NCBI GenBank assembly: GCA_963702445.1
Contig: CAVPCZ010000003.1
Span: 558,001-622,000 of the forward strand
Source: CAVPCZ01 sp963702445
Lineage (GTDB): Bacteria > Bacteroidota > Ignavibacteria > UBA10030 > UBA6906
DNA: 64,000 nucleotides
Direction: 5' to 3'
Shown: positions 7,575 to 17,998 of the stretch, piece by piece
How the letters are laid out: the number at the start of each line of letters is the position of its first letter
Numbering within the stretch: the stretch's first letter is position 1
Made by a program: the position numbers and the translations under genes
The notes under the pieces: generated by a model
The model's database searches: none
What the model was told of the DNA's origin: nothing
What the model saw: the letters and a program-made list of their open reading frames with translations, nothing else

Positions 7575-9329
7575 ATGCGCTCCCGGTGGTTCCTGCTTTT
7601 GCTGCTTCCCGTGCTCTTTCCCTTCCGGACATTCCCGGCTGACGGCTGGAGAACCGCATATGACTCCAGCGGTTTCCTGCGCACGCCGCGGTACGATGCA
7701 ACCGTAGAGTACTGCAAACGTCTTGCGGGCGCTTCCCCCTGGGCCCGCTACATGCCCTTCGGGCGGAGTCCGCAGGGACGCGATATTCCCCTCCTGATCG
7801 TTTCACGTGACAGGGCGTTTACACCCGATGCTGCGGCAAAGACAGGGAAACCCGTCGTTCTGATACAGGCCGGCATTCACGCGGGAGAAATTGACGGGAA
7901 GGATGCGGGACTGGGCCTGTTGCGGGATATGCTGATCCTCAAACAGTCCGTGAATCTGCTGGACAGCGTGATTGTTCTTTTTGTGCCGATATTCAACGTG
8001 GACGGACATGAACGGTTCGGGCCATACAACCGGATCAATCAGAACGGACCGGCAGAAATGGGCTGGCGAACCACGGCGCAGAACCTCAATCTGAACCGGG
8101 ACTATATGAAGGCCGATGCTCCCGAAATGCGGGCAATGCTCTCACTCTTCACCTCATGGCTCCCTGATCTTTATGTCGACTGCCACGTGACGGACGGGAT
8201 CGACTTTCAGTACGATGTCACTTATACCACCGAGTGCGGGCCCAATATTCCCCGCGCCGTATCCGGATGGATGCAGGATACGCTTCTGTCGCGGGTCCTC
8301 CCGGCCGTAGAGGCATCCGGCCACAGGATTTTCTGGTATATCTTTCCCCGCGAGGACCTGGATCTCTCGAAAGGGATGCAGGGTGGTGCGGCACCCCCGA
8401 GATTTTCCACCGGGTATGCGGCCCTGCAGAACCGTCCGTCGCTGCTGATTGAAACGCACATGCTGAAGCCGTATAGAGTGCGGGTGGAGGCAACCTATCA
8501 TCTGCTGAAGGCCGTTCTGACCGTGCTGCACAGCCACGGCCGGGAATTACGGCGGCTTGTGCGCAGCGCAGATCGTACGGTGGCCGGATCGGCCGAAGGC
8601 TCTATCGAGCCTCTTCGTATGGGCATGGGAAATGGGTTTCACATGCGCCGGTTTCTCGGCATACGGCCGCGTACGGAACCCAGTGCGATATCCGGCGGCA
8701 CACGAGTGCTGTACACCGGCGAACCGTTCGAGCTGGATATCCCCTTCTACGATGAGATCATCGTGCAGGACTCGGTTGCCGTTCCGCATGCCTATATCGT
8801 GCCCCCGGAGTGGGCATTTGTGCCCGAGATCCTGAGGCTTCACGGCATCCGCTTCGAGCGGCTTGCGGCCGCGCGGACGGTGGAGGTCGACTCCTACCGG
8901 TTCGGCAATGTGCAATGTGCCTCCCGTCCCTACGAAGGGCGGCAGGCGGCGACATACACAGCGATCCCGGTGCGCGAACTGCGGCTCTATCCGGCCGGGT
9001 CACTTCTGATCCCGATGAACCAGCGTGCCGCACGTGTTGCAGTTCATCTGCTTGAACCGCGCTCCGGCGATTCGTTCGTGGCATGGGGAATGTTCAACAG
9101 CATCTTCGAGCAGAAAGAGTATGCGGAGGAGTACATGATGGAAGGGGTCGGCAGGCGGATGCTTGAAGCACAACCGTCCCTGCGAAAGGAGTTTGAGGAT
9201 CGTGTGGCGGCCGACTCGGCATTCGCCCGCAGTCCCGGGCTACGCCTGAACTGGCTTTATCTGCGGTCGCCCTGGGCGGACAAGAAACTCAATCTGTACC
9301 CGGTCGGCCGGCTTTCCGGAAAACTGTAG
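7575..9329 (+). CDS. Secreted M14-family zinc carboxypeptidase
   Basis: 584 residues with a clear signal peptide (MRSRWFLLLLLPVLFPFRTF). The M14 active site is complete. The first zinc ligands are His and Glu in GIHAGEIDGKDAG (about residues 98-110), the third is His in DCHVTDGIDF (about 203), and the catalytic glutamate is in LLIETHMLKPYR (about 295). The remaining C-terminal half (about residues 330-584) is a less conserved extension common in Bacteroidota M14 proteins. It should act outside the inner membrane, trimming residues from peptides or peptidoglycan-derived fragments. The gene is intact and convergent with citrate synthase. Confidence 0.88.
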   Translation: MRSRWFLLLLLPVLFPFRTFPADGWRTAYDSSGFLRTPRYDATVEYCKRLAGASPWARYMPFGRSPQGRDIPLLIVSRDRAFTPDAAAKTGKPVVLIQAGIHAGEIDGKDAGLGLLRDMLILKQSVNLLDSVIVLFVPIFNVDGHERFGPYNRINQNGPAEMGWRTTAQNLNLNRDYMKADAPEMRAMLSLFTSWLPDLYVDCHVTDGIDFQYDVTYTTECGPNIPRAVSGWMQDTLLSRVLPAVEASGHRIFWYIFPREDLDLSKGMQGGAAPPRFSTGYAALQNRPSLLIETHMLKPYRVRVEATYHLLKAVLTVLHSHGRELRRLVRSADRTVAGSAEGSIEPLRMGMGNGFHMRRFLGIRPRTEPSAISGGTRVLYTGEPFELDIPFYDEIIVQDSVAVPHAYIVPPEWAFVPEILRLHGIRFERLAAARTVEVDSYRFGNVQCASRPYEGRQAATYTAIPVRELRLYPAGSLLIPMNQRAARVAVHLLEPRSGDSFVAWGMFNSIFEQKEYAEEYMMEGVGRRMLEAQPSLRKEFEDRVAADSAFARSPGLRLNWLYLRSPWADKKLNLYPVGRLSGKL

Positions 9330-9428
9330 CACACCACGCGGCCTCCGGGTGAGCCGCCCCGGGAAGGGGAAAAGCAGGTCTGCAGGAGGTGGAGGTCAGA
9401 TGTCATGGAGAGCCAGGGTGAAAACAGT

Positions 9429-9461
9429 GCGGCACTCCCCACCCCGGGAGGGGAGTGCCGC
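9429..9461. terminator. Hairpin between the carboxypeptidase and citrate synthase genes
   Basis: Perfect 12-bp stem GCGGCACTCCCC (9429-9440)/GGGGAGTGCCGC (9450-9461) with a 9-nt loop, between convergent genes. Read on the minus strand it is followed by ACTGTTTT, a modest T-run, so it mainly suits the end of citrate synthase. Confidence 0.6.
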
Positions 9462-9479
9462 CGGCGTGTACAGCGTGTA

Positions 9480-10788
9480 TCAGGATCTCTGGCCCAACAT
9501 CGGCACGTCACGCTTGTCATAGCCGAGGTAGATCTGGCGTGGACGCGCGATCTTCTGCTCCGAATCCGCAATCATCTCCGCCCACTGGGCGAGCCAGCCG
9601 GACATGCGTCCGATGGCGAATAGCACCGGGAACATATCCACCGGGAATTTCATTGCCTGGTAGATGAGGCCGGAGTAGAAGTCGACGTTCGGATAGAGCT
9701 TCCGCTTGATGAAGTATTCGTCCTGGAGCGCAATCCGTTCGAGTTCCAGGGCGATGTCCAGTTTCGGGTTCCGGCCGGTCACTTCGAACACCTGGTCCGC
9801 CAGCCGTTTGATAATATTCGCGCGGGGATCATAGTTCTTGTACACCCGGTGACCGAAGCCCATCAAACGGCCCTTGCCGTCCTTCACTTCCTTGATAAAG
9901 GCCGGGACCTTCTCCAGACTCCCGACCTCATCCAGCATGCGCAGCACGGCTTCGTTGGCGCCGCCGTGCAGGGGGCCGTACAGGGCTGCCGAGGCTGCGG
10001 CTGCGGCGCTGTAGGGATCGACCTGTGAACTGCCCACGGCGCGCATGGCGCTGGTGCTGCAGTTCTGCTCATGATCGGCATGCAGGATGAACAACACGTC
10101 CAGGGCCTTTTCCAGAACCGGATGCGGCTGGTACGTGGGCTCGGCGATCCGGTACATCATGTTGAGGAAATTCCCGGCGTACGACAGATCGTTGTCCGGG
10201 TGCACATACGGCATGCCCATGCTGTGGCGGTAGGCAAACGCCGCAAGTGTGGGCGCTTTGCCGATAAGCCGGTGGAATGTGAGTTCATGTTCCTGCTTGT
10301 CGCTCACATGTTTTGCGGTGGGGTAGAATGTGGAGAGGGCCGCGAGGGCGCTCACGAACATCCCCATCGGGTGGGCGTCGTGATGGAAGCCGTCCATGAG
10401 CTTCTTGACGTTTTCGTGGACGAACGTATGCGTGGTGATGTGTCCGCTCCATTCGGCGAGCTGTGCCTTGGTCGGCAGCTCCCCATAGATCACCAGATAG
10501 GCCACTTCCAGATACGAGCACCGTTCGGCAAGCTGCTCAATGGGGTATCCCCGGTAGCGCAGGATCCCTTTGTCGCCGTCGATGAACGTGATCTTGCTCT
10601 TGCATGCGGCGGTGTTCATGAACGCCGGGTCGTATGTCATCATCCCGAAATCATCGGCGTTGACTTTGATCTGCCGGAGATCGGTTGCGTGAATCGTGTC
10701 GTGCTGGATGGGGACCTCGTAGGTTTTCCCCGTCCGGTTGTCGGTGATGGACAGTGTGGGCTTTGTGGTGTCGCCTGCGGCATTGCAT
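9480..10788 (-). CDS. gltA: Citrate synthase (type II), frameshift just after the start codon
   Basis: Condenses oxaloacetate and acetyl-CoA, the entry step of the TCA cycle. Recognisable segments include ILRYRGYPIEQLAE, the catalytic-His region ADHEQNCSTSAMR, GPLHGGANEAV and GFGHRVYKNYDPRA. The uninterrupted frame begins only at 10643 (MMTYDPAF), but the same frame continues upstream with the true N-terminal domain (TTKPTLSITDNRTGKTYEVP) to about 10785. There an AGGAG site and ATG (10788) sit one base out of frame. One extra C right after the ATG explains this, and the 1309-nt span fits. Repaired length is about 435 residues, normal for the hexameric-type enzyme. It follows the tricorn-like protease on the same strand. 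Confidence 0.9.
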
Positions 10789-10871
10789 GGGTACTCTCCT
10801 CACGGAAGTGAATGGACAGTGAACAGGGACAATGCAGTCTGTTTCAGCGGAAGGGACCTCTCAGAGCGTAC

Positions 10872-10900
10872 CCCGTGATGTCCGGCTATCACATCACGGG
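10872..10900. terminator. Hairpin between the tricorn-like protease and citrate synthase
   Basis: Perfect 10-bp stem CCCGTGATGT (10872-10881)/ACATCACGGG (10891-10900) with a 9-nt loop. No T-run follows on the minus strand, so termination strength is uncertain. Confidence 0.4.
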
Positions 10901-10950
10901 ATACGGGAAACCTACAAAGATCAGCTCTGAAAAACAAGCGTGCCAACAGG

Positions 10951-13900
10951 TTATTTCTTCGGATACGGTGGTCGCGCCGGGAATGTCGAGGGATTCTCGG
11001 CGATCTTCTTGAGCACCACTTCCAGGGCCTTCTCGAGCTGGAGGTCCCTGCCCGCCATCACCGAGGCCGGGTCGTTATCCAGGAAAATGTCCGGATCGGC
11101 GCCATGGTTTTCCACGAGCCATTTCCCCTCCGCACCGAAGAAGGCGTTGTTCGACTGTTGTACCGAGCCGTTGTCAATGGTGGTCTGTCCGTTCAGGATG
11201 CCGACAAGGCCGCCCCAGGAGGGGACCCCGACGACCGTTCCGAGCTTCCGTGCCTTGAAGTGCTCGATGAAGGCCTCTCCATCCGAGCCGTTTTGTTCGT
11301 TGGAGATAGCCACGTAATGAGCCGACGATGCAGAGCCGGGATAGCGGAAGGGGACCATGCCGTTAAGCACGTTGTATGCGACCATCTTCCGTTCAAGTTT
11401 GTCGATCAGGAAGTATTCCGTCCATCCCCCCGAATTTCTCCTGACGTCGATAATCAGCCCCTCTTTATAGCGGAATGCCCGCCAGAATTTGTCGAACTCC
11501 CCGATTCCCCCCGCTCCCATGGCGTTGATATGCATGTACCCGACTTTGCCGTCGGACGCCTTCAGCACGTAGCGGATATTGTCGGTCAACCACCGCAAAT
11601 AACGGAGTGAGGCGTCGTATCGGATCGGGACCACGTCATAGGTTGTCGCGCCCTGGGCCGAGGGCACCGCATTCACGGTCACCGTGACCTTCTGCCCCGG
11701 GTGGATCTGCAGGAGCCGGTGATAATCGGCGGGCGGTTTCACCTGCGTCCCATTGATGGCGATGAGATAGTGCCCTTCCTGCAGCGTGATGTCCGGCCGT
11801 GACAGCGGTGCGGTCAGCTCCAGATTGTATTCTGTCGGGCCGTATATGCGGGTGAAGCGGTAGAAGCCGCTTTTCGGATCCGGGGAGAGGTCGGCGCCCA
11901 GCCAGCCCGTAAAGACCTGTGTGGCGGGGGGGGTAAGCGGACCCATGTCGCCGCCGCTGATGTAGGTATGTGAGACGCAGAGTTCCCCGACCATCTGCGA
12001 GAGCACCCAGTTCAGCTCATCCCGGGAGGAGAGCGCAGGGATATAGGCCCGGTAGAAATCTCCCATCTTCTTCCAGTCTCTTCCGTGCATGCCCGGATCG
12101 TAGAAGAAATCCCGGTACCAGCGCCATGCGTCGGAAAAGATCTGATTCCATTCCAGCTGATTGTCGACGGTATAGGGAAGGGCGCCGAGGGCCAATTTCC
12201 CTCCCCCCGTCTTTGTCTTATAGGCTTTCTCGACGGTAGTGGTGTCGTAGTCGTTTTCCTTCCGGGTCAGGAGACGTTCACCGTTCACCGAGAGACGGAA
12301 CTCGCGGATCTTCTCGCCGAGCGTCACCTCCTTCTTCTGTTCCATATCGAAGATGTGGAGATCCCATTTTGTGGCTGTGCCCGGTTTGAAGATCTCTTCG
12401 TATTCACTTTCTGTGAATTGCGGCACCGAGCACCAGGCGACTTTGCCTTTGCCCGCCTGCAGGAAAAAGTAGTTACCCGCGGGAACCGGGAGCGGAAAGG
12501 TGCGTTTCTGGATTCCGTCCACGTCGATGCGGAAAGGATCCGCGGCTTTCCGGCCGGGGGCGGCCGCCTCGCCGAACGGCGGCGTGTCACCGGCGGCAAG
12601 CTGCACGACCATGACCTGTTGCGGGGACTTCAGGACATGGTTGTCTTCGTAGAAGTCCATCGCCACGGAGAAGTTGCGGCTCGAGAGGTAGTACAGATAC
12701 CTCCCGCCCGCATCGAAGCGCGGGTGAAGGTTGTCAAAAAAGTCGTCGGTGACGGCCGCGCGGGTCCCCCGTTCCAGGCTGTAGAGGAACACCTGGCTGT
12801 TCCGGTTGAACTGCACGAGACTGTAGCAGATCCATTTGCCGTCCGGTGACCATCCGTAGTCGGCGATCTCCCATGTGAATTCATCATTCTTCATCTGGTT
12901 GGAGGTGTCCACCCTGGTCAGCTTCTTCGTGGCCGCATCCAGGACAAACAGTGCATAGTCCTTGTTGCCGAAGAGGATCTTCCTGCCGTCGGGCGACCAG
13001 ACGAGCCGGTAGGCGGTCCGGTTGAGTGCGGTGGTGAGGGGTGTCCACGCGCCCCCTTTGACGGATTGCGTGTAAATCTGATATTCACCCGATCTGTCGG
13101 AAAGAAAGGCGACCGTCTGTCCGTCGGGGGAGAGGGCGGGATGCATCTCTCGCGTGCCGGGCGTGGCGGAAAGGTTGAGGGCGGGTTTGTTCTCTCCTGC
13201 GACGGCATACAGATCCCCCCGGGCTTCCACCAGCACGGTTTTGCCGTCATTGGCAATATCCGCTGCGTGTATGTATTTCTTCGCGTCGATGGTCCGTGTC
13301 CGTGTCATCCACCGGTCGCTCGGGATGTTCAGGTGCAGCCGGGTAATTGCGCGCGTGGCGACATCCAGGAGATGGAGGTATCCGTCGTGGAGGTAGATGA
13401 TCGTGGTCCCGTCCGTGGAGGGCATCATCACGTCCACGTCGGTGTATGTGGTGATCTGGGTGATCTGCCGTGTTGTAAGATCCATGGCGTAGATGTTGGC
13501 AATGCCGCCGGTACGGTCGGAAACAAAGAACATGGTATTGCCGATCCACATGGGATAGCTGTTCTTCCCGACATAGTCGGTGACCGCCGTGAAGGTGTTG
13601 GTGGTGAAATCATACCGCCAGATATCCTGGTACTGGCCCCCCTTGTAGCGCTTCCAGTAATGCTCCTCGCTCCCGCGGCGGCAGTAGAGCATGGAAGAAC
13701 CGTCAGGCGAGAAGCTCAAGAGCACACCGCGGTCGACGGGAAGCCGTTCCGGGAGGGTGCCGGTCCTGCCGACGCCATAGAGCATCGGATCCCGGGAAAT
13801 GGCGATGTCGAACATGGAGCGGAAGATGATGCGCGAACCGTCGGGTGTCCACGCAAGCGTCTGCACCGAACGGGGCATGATACGTGAGGCGCGTCGGGGT

Positions 13901-14194
13901 TCCGCCCCCGGCAGGCATGAGATAGGCGTTCGTGCCGTCGTCATACTGTGCGGTGAAGGCAAGGGTGGTCCCGTCGGGGGAGAACCGTGCCGCGAATTCC
14001 CGCCCGGGATGGCTGGTGAGGCGGGCGGCGGTGCCGCCGGCGGTCGTCGCGGTCCACAGATCTCCCTCGTAGGTAAACACGATGTCTTTCCCGTGGATGT
14101 CGGGATAGGTCATCAATCGTCCCTCGTCCGCAGCACGCACCAGAAGGGGGAGGAAGAAGGCAAGAAGCATGGAACCGCGCCATTGTCGGAACAT
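10951..14194 (-). CDS. Tricorn-like S41 peptidase with beta-propellers and PDZ domain (frameshifted)
   Basis: A repaired protein of about 1080 residues with a signal peptide (MLLAFFLPLLVRAADEG), unlike archaeal tricorn, so periplasmic or secreted. The N-terminal two thirds are TolB/WD-like propeller repeats (FSPDGTTLAFTA, WTPDGSRIIFRS, LSPDGQTVAFLSD). Then come the tricorn core Ser-His (LCVSHTYISGGD), a PDZ-like stretch (PDITLQEGHYLIAINGTQVK) and the S41 catalytic part with RRNSGGWTEY and the nucleophile Ser-Asp in EQNGSDGEAF, about 110 residues from the end. The frame breaks near 13870-13900 between LMPAGGGTPTRLTYH and SVQTLAWTPDGSR; one extra base explains it. It degrades peptides to short products in known relatives. 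Located 45 nt after ppk, same strand. Confidence 0.88.
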
Positions 14195-14239
14195 GATACC
14201 TCCGGAAGAACGAGAGTGTGAAAAAACGATGGTGAAACT

Positions 14240-16486
14240 TCAGGGTGTTTCGCGTGGCAGAACACGAAGGGTGCGTGGAGACTGGGTTCGGGAGCGGATG
14301 ATATGCGTTTGACTATCCGTCTGATCGTCTCCCCCGGGTGTATTCAGGCGTGTGTACAGGCCGTCCGGGCCGAGGACGCGTGCCCGGACACGATCCTGGA
14401 GCGCGGTTTCAAGCACTTCCTCGGTGATCTGACGGAGAAGAACCGGGTGTTCGACCGGAAACATCAACTCCACGCGGCGGTCCAGGTTCCGGCCCATCAG
14501 GTCGGCGCTGCTCAGGAAGAGCTCCTGGTTTCCGCCGTTTTCGAAGAGAAAGACACGGCTGTGTTCCAGAAACCGGCCGACGATACTGATCACCCGGATA
14601 TTGTCGCTGATGCCTTTGATGCCCGGTCTCAGGCAGCAGATACCGCGAATGATCAGGTCGATGGAGACGCCCGCCTGGGAGGCCCCGTACAGAAGCTCGA
14701 TCATCCTGGTGTCTGTGAGGGAATTCATCTTGAAGATGAGCCGTGCGGGGCGTCCGGCGCGGGCATGGGCGATCTCCCGTTCCACGAGTGCGGTGATGCG
14801 TGTCCGCAGGTTCACCGGCGCCACCACCAGCTTGCGGTAGGCGTCAATCCTGGAGTAGCCGGTCAGGAAATTGAACACCTCCGTGGCGTCCGCGGTGATG
14901 TCATCCCGGCATGTGAAGAAGCTCAGGTCGGTGTAGATGCGTGCCGTCACGGGGTTATAGTTGCCGGTTCCCAGATGCACATACCGCCGGAGACCGTCCG
15001 GTTCCTTCCGTACGACAAGCGCCATCTTTGCGTGGGTCTTCAGCCCCATGAGGCCGTAGACCACATGAACGCCGGCGCGCTCAAGCTGTTTTGCCCAGCC
15101 GATATTGTTCTCTTCGTCAAACCGCGCCTTGAGCTCCACCAGAACGGCGACCTGTTTGCCGGCCTCCGCAGCGCGGACAAGCAGAGGAATCAGCGGGGAC
15201 TCTTTTCCGATGCGGTAGAGTGTTTGTTTGATGGCCAGGACGCTGGGATCGTCCACCGCGCTTTTAATGAACTGCACGACGGGGGCGAAGGAGTCGTACG
15301 GGTGGTGGAGAATCACGTCGCCGCGGCGGATACTGCTGAAGATATCTTCGGACTCATCGTCCGCCAGCGGCAGGGCGGGATGAATCGGCGGATCCTTGAG
15401 ATCGGGGCGCGGAATCTTCAACAGCTGCATCAGGTGGCTCAGTCCGAGCGGGGGGAAGAGTTCATAGACGTCGGCGGGGATGACCTCGAGGTTCTCGATA
15501 AGAATATCCTTGATGCGGGCGGGCATGGTGTTCTGAACGCCCACACGGACCACCGAACCGAAGCGCCGGAGCCTGATCGATTCTTCAATGGAGCTGAGCA
15601 GATCATCCGCTTCGTCTTCCTGGATTTCGATGTCGGCATTCCGTGTCACGCGGAACGCATAGGATTCCTTGACCGTCATACCCGGGAAGAGCAGGCCGAC
15701 ATTTTCCGCGATGAGGTCCTCGAGCCAGACGAAGCGCAGCACTGCGGGGGAGCCATCCCCTCCCGGAATCTGTACCAGGCGGGGGAGCACGTCGGGGACT
15801 TTGACCCGGGCGAACCGCTCTTCTCCCTTCGGATCGATCACCACCACTGCAAGGCTGAGGCTGAGGTTGGAGATATAGGGAAACGGATGACCCGGGTCGA
15901 AGGCGAGCGGCGTGAGGACCGGGAAGATCTCCCGGGCAAAGAGATCCGCAAGGGCCTGCTGTTCACCGGGGGAGACGTCGGGCATGGTCAGGAGATGGAT
16001 GCCTGCGCCGGCAAGGTGCGGACGCAGCTCGTTACGGAAACACGAGCTCATTTCCTCGAGCATGCGCGAGACGCGCGCGTGAATGGCATCCAGCTGCTGC
16101 AGGGGGATGCGGCCGTCCGGGGAGAGGTCGGCCACGTTGGCCAGCAGCTGATCCTTGATGGCCGCCACGCGGATCATGAAGAATTCATCCAGATTGGAAC
16201 TGACAATCGAAAGGAATTTGGCGCGTTCCAGCAACGGATGGCGCCAATCGTGGGCTTCCTCGAGGACCCGTTGATTGAACTCCAGCCAGCTCAATTCGCG
16301 ATTGATGTAGAGCCCCGGATCGAGTGAGGGAGGAAGATAGGACAGAAGCCGTTCCTTGAACGTCGGACGCCGTTTCCGTTTGGTGCGGGGGGAACGGGTC
16401 TTACGACCGCCGGTGAGGCCGTCGGTTCCTCCTTTCGCCGGATCGACGGAAGGGGAATTGGGGTCCGCGGATTGGGGCTGCTGCAC
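14240..16486 (-). CDS. ppk1: Polyphosphate kinase 1
   Basis: Makes inorganic polyphosphate from ATP, reversibly, at the membrane or in the cytoplasm. The 748-residue frame is intact and has all four PPK1 domains. These are the N-terminal domain (YINRELSWLEFNQRVLEEAH), the head domain, and the two phospholipase-D-like C-terminal domains with KQTLYRIGKESPLIPLLVRA, the autophosphorylated histidine in GLKTHAKMALVVRKE, and HLGTGNYNPVTARIYTD. A 50-residue basic, low-complexity N-terminal extension precedes the family region. No ppx is adjacent. The next gene downstream is the tricorn-like protease, 45 nt away, suggesting a ppk-protease transcription unit. Confidence 0.95.
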   Translation of the reverse strand: MQQPQSADPNSPSVDPAKGGTDGLTGGRKTRSPRTKRKRRPTFKERLLSYLPPSLDPGLYINRELSWLEFNQRVLEEAHDWRHPLLERAKFLSIVSSNLDEFFMIRVAAIKDQLLANVADLSPDGRIPLQQLDAIHARVSRMLEEMSSCFRNELRPHLAGAGIHLLTMPDVSPGEQQALADLFAREIFPVLTPLAFDPGHPFPYISNLSLSLAVVVIDPKGEERFARVKVPDVLPRLVQIPGGDGSPAVLRFVWLEDLIAENVGLLFPGMTVKESYAFRVTRNADIEIQEDEADDLLSSIEESIRLRRFGSVVRVGVQNTMPARIKDILIENLEVIPADVYELFPPLGLSHLMQLLKIPRPDLKDPPIHPALPLADDESEDIFSSIRRGDVILHHPYDSFAPVVQFIKSAVDDPSVLAIKQTLYRIGKESPLIPLLVRAAEAGKQVAVLVELKARFDEENNIGWAKQLERAGVHVVYGLMGLKTHAKMALVVRKEPDGLRRYVHLGTGNYNPVTARIYTDLSFFTCRDDITADATEVFNFLTGYSRIDAYRKLVVAPVNLRTRITALVEREIAHARAGRPARLIFKMNSLTDTRMIELLYGASQAGVSIDLIIRGICCLRPGIKGISDNIRVISIVGRFLEHSRVFLFENGGNQELFLSSADLMGRNLDRRVELMFPVEHPVLLRQITEEVLETALQDRVRARVLGPDGLYTRLNTPGGDDQTDSQTHIIRSRTQSPRTLRVLPRETP

Positions 16487-16569
16487 AGAACTGTTCCTGG
16501 TTCGTCGTTACCTATGCATACAATATCCTTTCTTTGATGGAAAGAAACAAGGTAAAGAGCAATGTCGTG

Positions 16570-16598
16570 TTGGAACTTATCGAATCGTTCCTTACTAT
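16570..16598 (+). promoter_or_regulatory. Putative promoter of the esterase-STAS-cyclase genes
   Basis: TTGGAA (16570-16575), 17-nt spacer, TACTAT (16593-16598), in an A/T-richer stretch between the divergent ppk and esterase genes. The leader to ATG 16682 would be about 77 nt. Confidence 0.45.
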
Positions 16599-16681
16599 TA
16601 TATGACGTACAATCAACGCCGGGGAATGCCCTTCTCCTTTTGGAACGAAGGGCCCTCATCACCATCTGCCGGGGTACTTCC

Positions 16682-17592
16682 ATGAAACGCCGAATCCTTT
16701 CTGCACTCGTTCTGTCCCTTGTTCTCCTGACGCTCTGCTTTGCCCAGCAGAAACTCTCCGAGACGTCAGCATCGACGATCGATGTCATGCAGAACTATCG
16801 CATCGTTCCGAACATCACGTACGCAGTGATGAACAACTTTGAATGTAAACTCGATGTGTATGCACGCCGGACGCTGGATGCCGTGACGCCGACCGTAATA
16901 TCCATCCACGGCGGGGGCTGGGTGGGCGGAACAAAAGAAGGGGCTCAGCTTACCCTCCTCCCCTATCTCGAAATGGGATTCTCCGTGGTAAATGTCGAAT
17001 ACCGGCTCGCCAGGGTGTCTCTTGCCCCGGTGCCGTCGAAGACTGCCGGCTCGCTCTCCGCTGGGTGTTCAAGAACGCAAGGACCTACGGCTTTGACACG
17101 ACGCGCATAATCGTGACCGGCGGTTCGGCAGGGGGGCACCTCGCCCTCATGACGGGAATGCTCGACTCGTCCGCCCTCTTCGACGCGCCACGGGAATGGG
17201 ACCAGACCAATGTACCGCTCAGGGTGGCGGCCATCATCAACTGGTTCGGCATTACCGACGTGAAGGATCTCCTTGCCGGCCCCAACCGGCAGAACTATGC
17301 CGTCTCCTGGCTCGGCAGCCAGGCCGACCGGGACGAACTTGCCCGGCGTGTTTCGCCCCTGACGTACGTGAGGGGGGGAACTCCCCCCATCCTGACCATC
17401 CATGGAGACCAGGACGAACTCGTGCCGTACAGCCATGCCGTCCGTCTGCACAAAATGCTCGAGAAGGCCGGCGTGCCGAATCAACTCCTGACCATCCCCG
17501 GGGGGAAGCACGGCGGCTTCAGCCGGGACCAGATGGTCAACTGCTACGCGACGATCCGGGAGTTCCTGAAGCGGCATGGAGTGTTGCCTTGA
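16682..17592 (+). CDS. Secreted alpha/beta-hydrolase esterase (acetyl-esterase/lipase type), frameshifted
   Basis: Starts MKRRILSALVLSLVLLTLCFAQ, a signal peptide. It continues with the oxyanion-hole motif ISIHGGGWVGGTKEG, then after a frame change near 17028-17036 with EDCRLALRWVFKNA and the nucleophile elbow VTGGSAGGHLAL. The acid Asp (IHGDQDELVPYSH) and the His (PGGKHGGFSRD) follow, so the full Ser-Asp-His triad is present. The break sits in GCCCCGGTGCC and is fixed by one missing or two extra bases; family members read APAAVEDC there. About 303 residues, the usual length for the BD-FAE/acetyl-esterase group. It likely removes acyl groups from sugars or other small esters outside the inner membrane. 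Confidence 0.85.
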
Positions 17593-17646
17593 CTATGTCC
17601 TGTGAAGCTTGTATCATGGTTCGTTACTCACCACACCGGAGGGGTC

Positions 17647-17991
17647 ATGTCCATCAAAACCTCAACGCTTCCTGAAGGCGGCATCGGACTGATAGAGCCA
17701 CGCGGATCGCTCATCGGCGGCGAAGAGACTGTCGAACTCCGCCAGGCGGTGGCGGGATTTGCCGAACGTGACTACACAAAGCTCCTGATCGATCTGAGCC
17801 ACGTGACGTATCTGAACAGCACCGCCATTGGCGTGCTGGTTTCCGCCCAGACGACATTCGTCCGCCGTAATGGCAAGGTGAAACTCTGCGGCATCAACAA
17901 GAACATCCAGAATATCTTTGTGATCACAAAGCTCACGATGGTGTTTGACGTATACGACACGCGTGCGGAGGCGATCACGAGCTTTACTTAG
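17647..17991 (+). CDS. STAS-domain protein (anti-sigma-factor antagonist type)
   Basis: A 114-residue single STAS domain from ATG 17647, preceded by GGAGGGG. Typical segments are IGLIEPRGSLIGGEETVELR, then LLIDLSHVTYLNSTAIGVLV with the Asn-Ser-Thr of the SpoIIAA-like phosphorylation site (Ser in LNSTAIG), and KVKLCGINKNIQNIFVITKL. Such proteins bind anti-sigma/serine kinases and are switched by phosphorylation of that Ser. No cognate kinase or phosphatase gene is nearby. The next gene, seven bases on, is a large adenylate cyclase, so this STAS protein may regulate or be regulated with it, which is inference. Confidence 0.87.
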   Translation: MSIKTSTLPEGGIGLIEPRGSLIGGEETVELRQAVAGFAERDYTKLLIDLSHVTYLNSTAIGVLVSAQTTFVRRNGKVKLCGINKNIQNIFVITKLTMVFDVYDTRAEAITSFT

Positions 17992-17998
17992 GCTTCCT

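Noticed and set aside
9330..9428. Possible small gene after the carboxypeptidase
   Set aside because: No frame with a start, ribosome site and coding-like composition; only the shared terminator at its end was supported.
14303..16327. A 674-codon plus-strand frame opposite ppk1
   Set aside because: Antisense to an intact polyphosphate kinase, with low-complexity, His/Gly-rich translation typical of a shadow frame.
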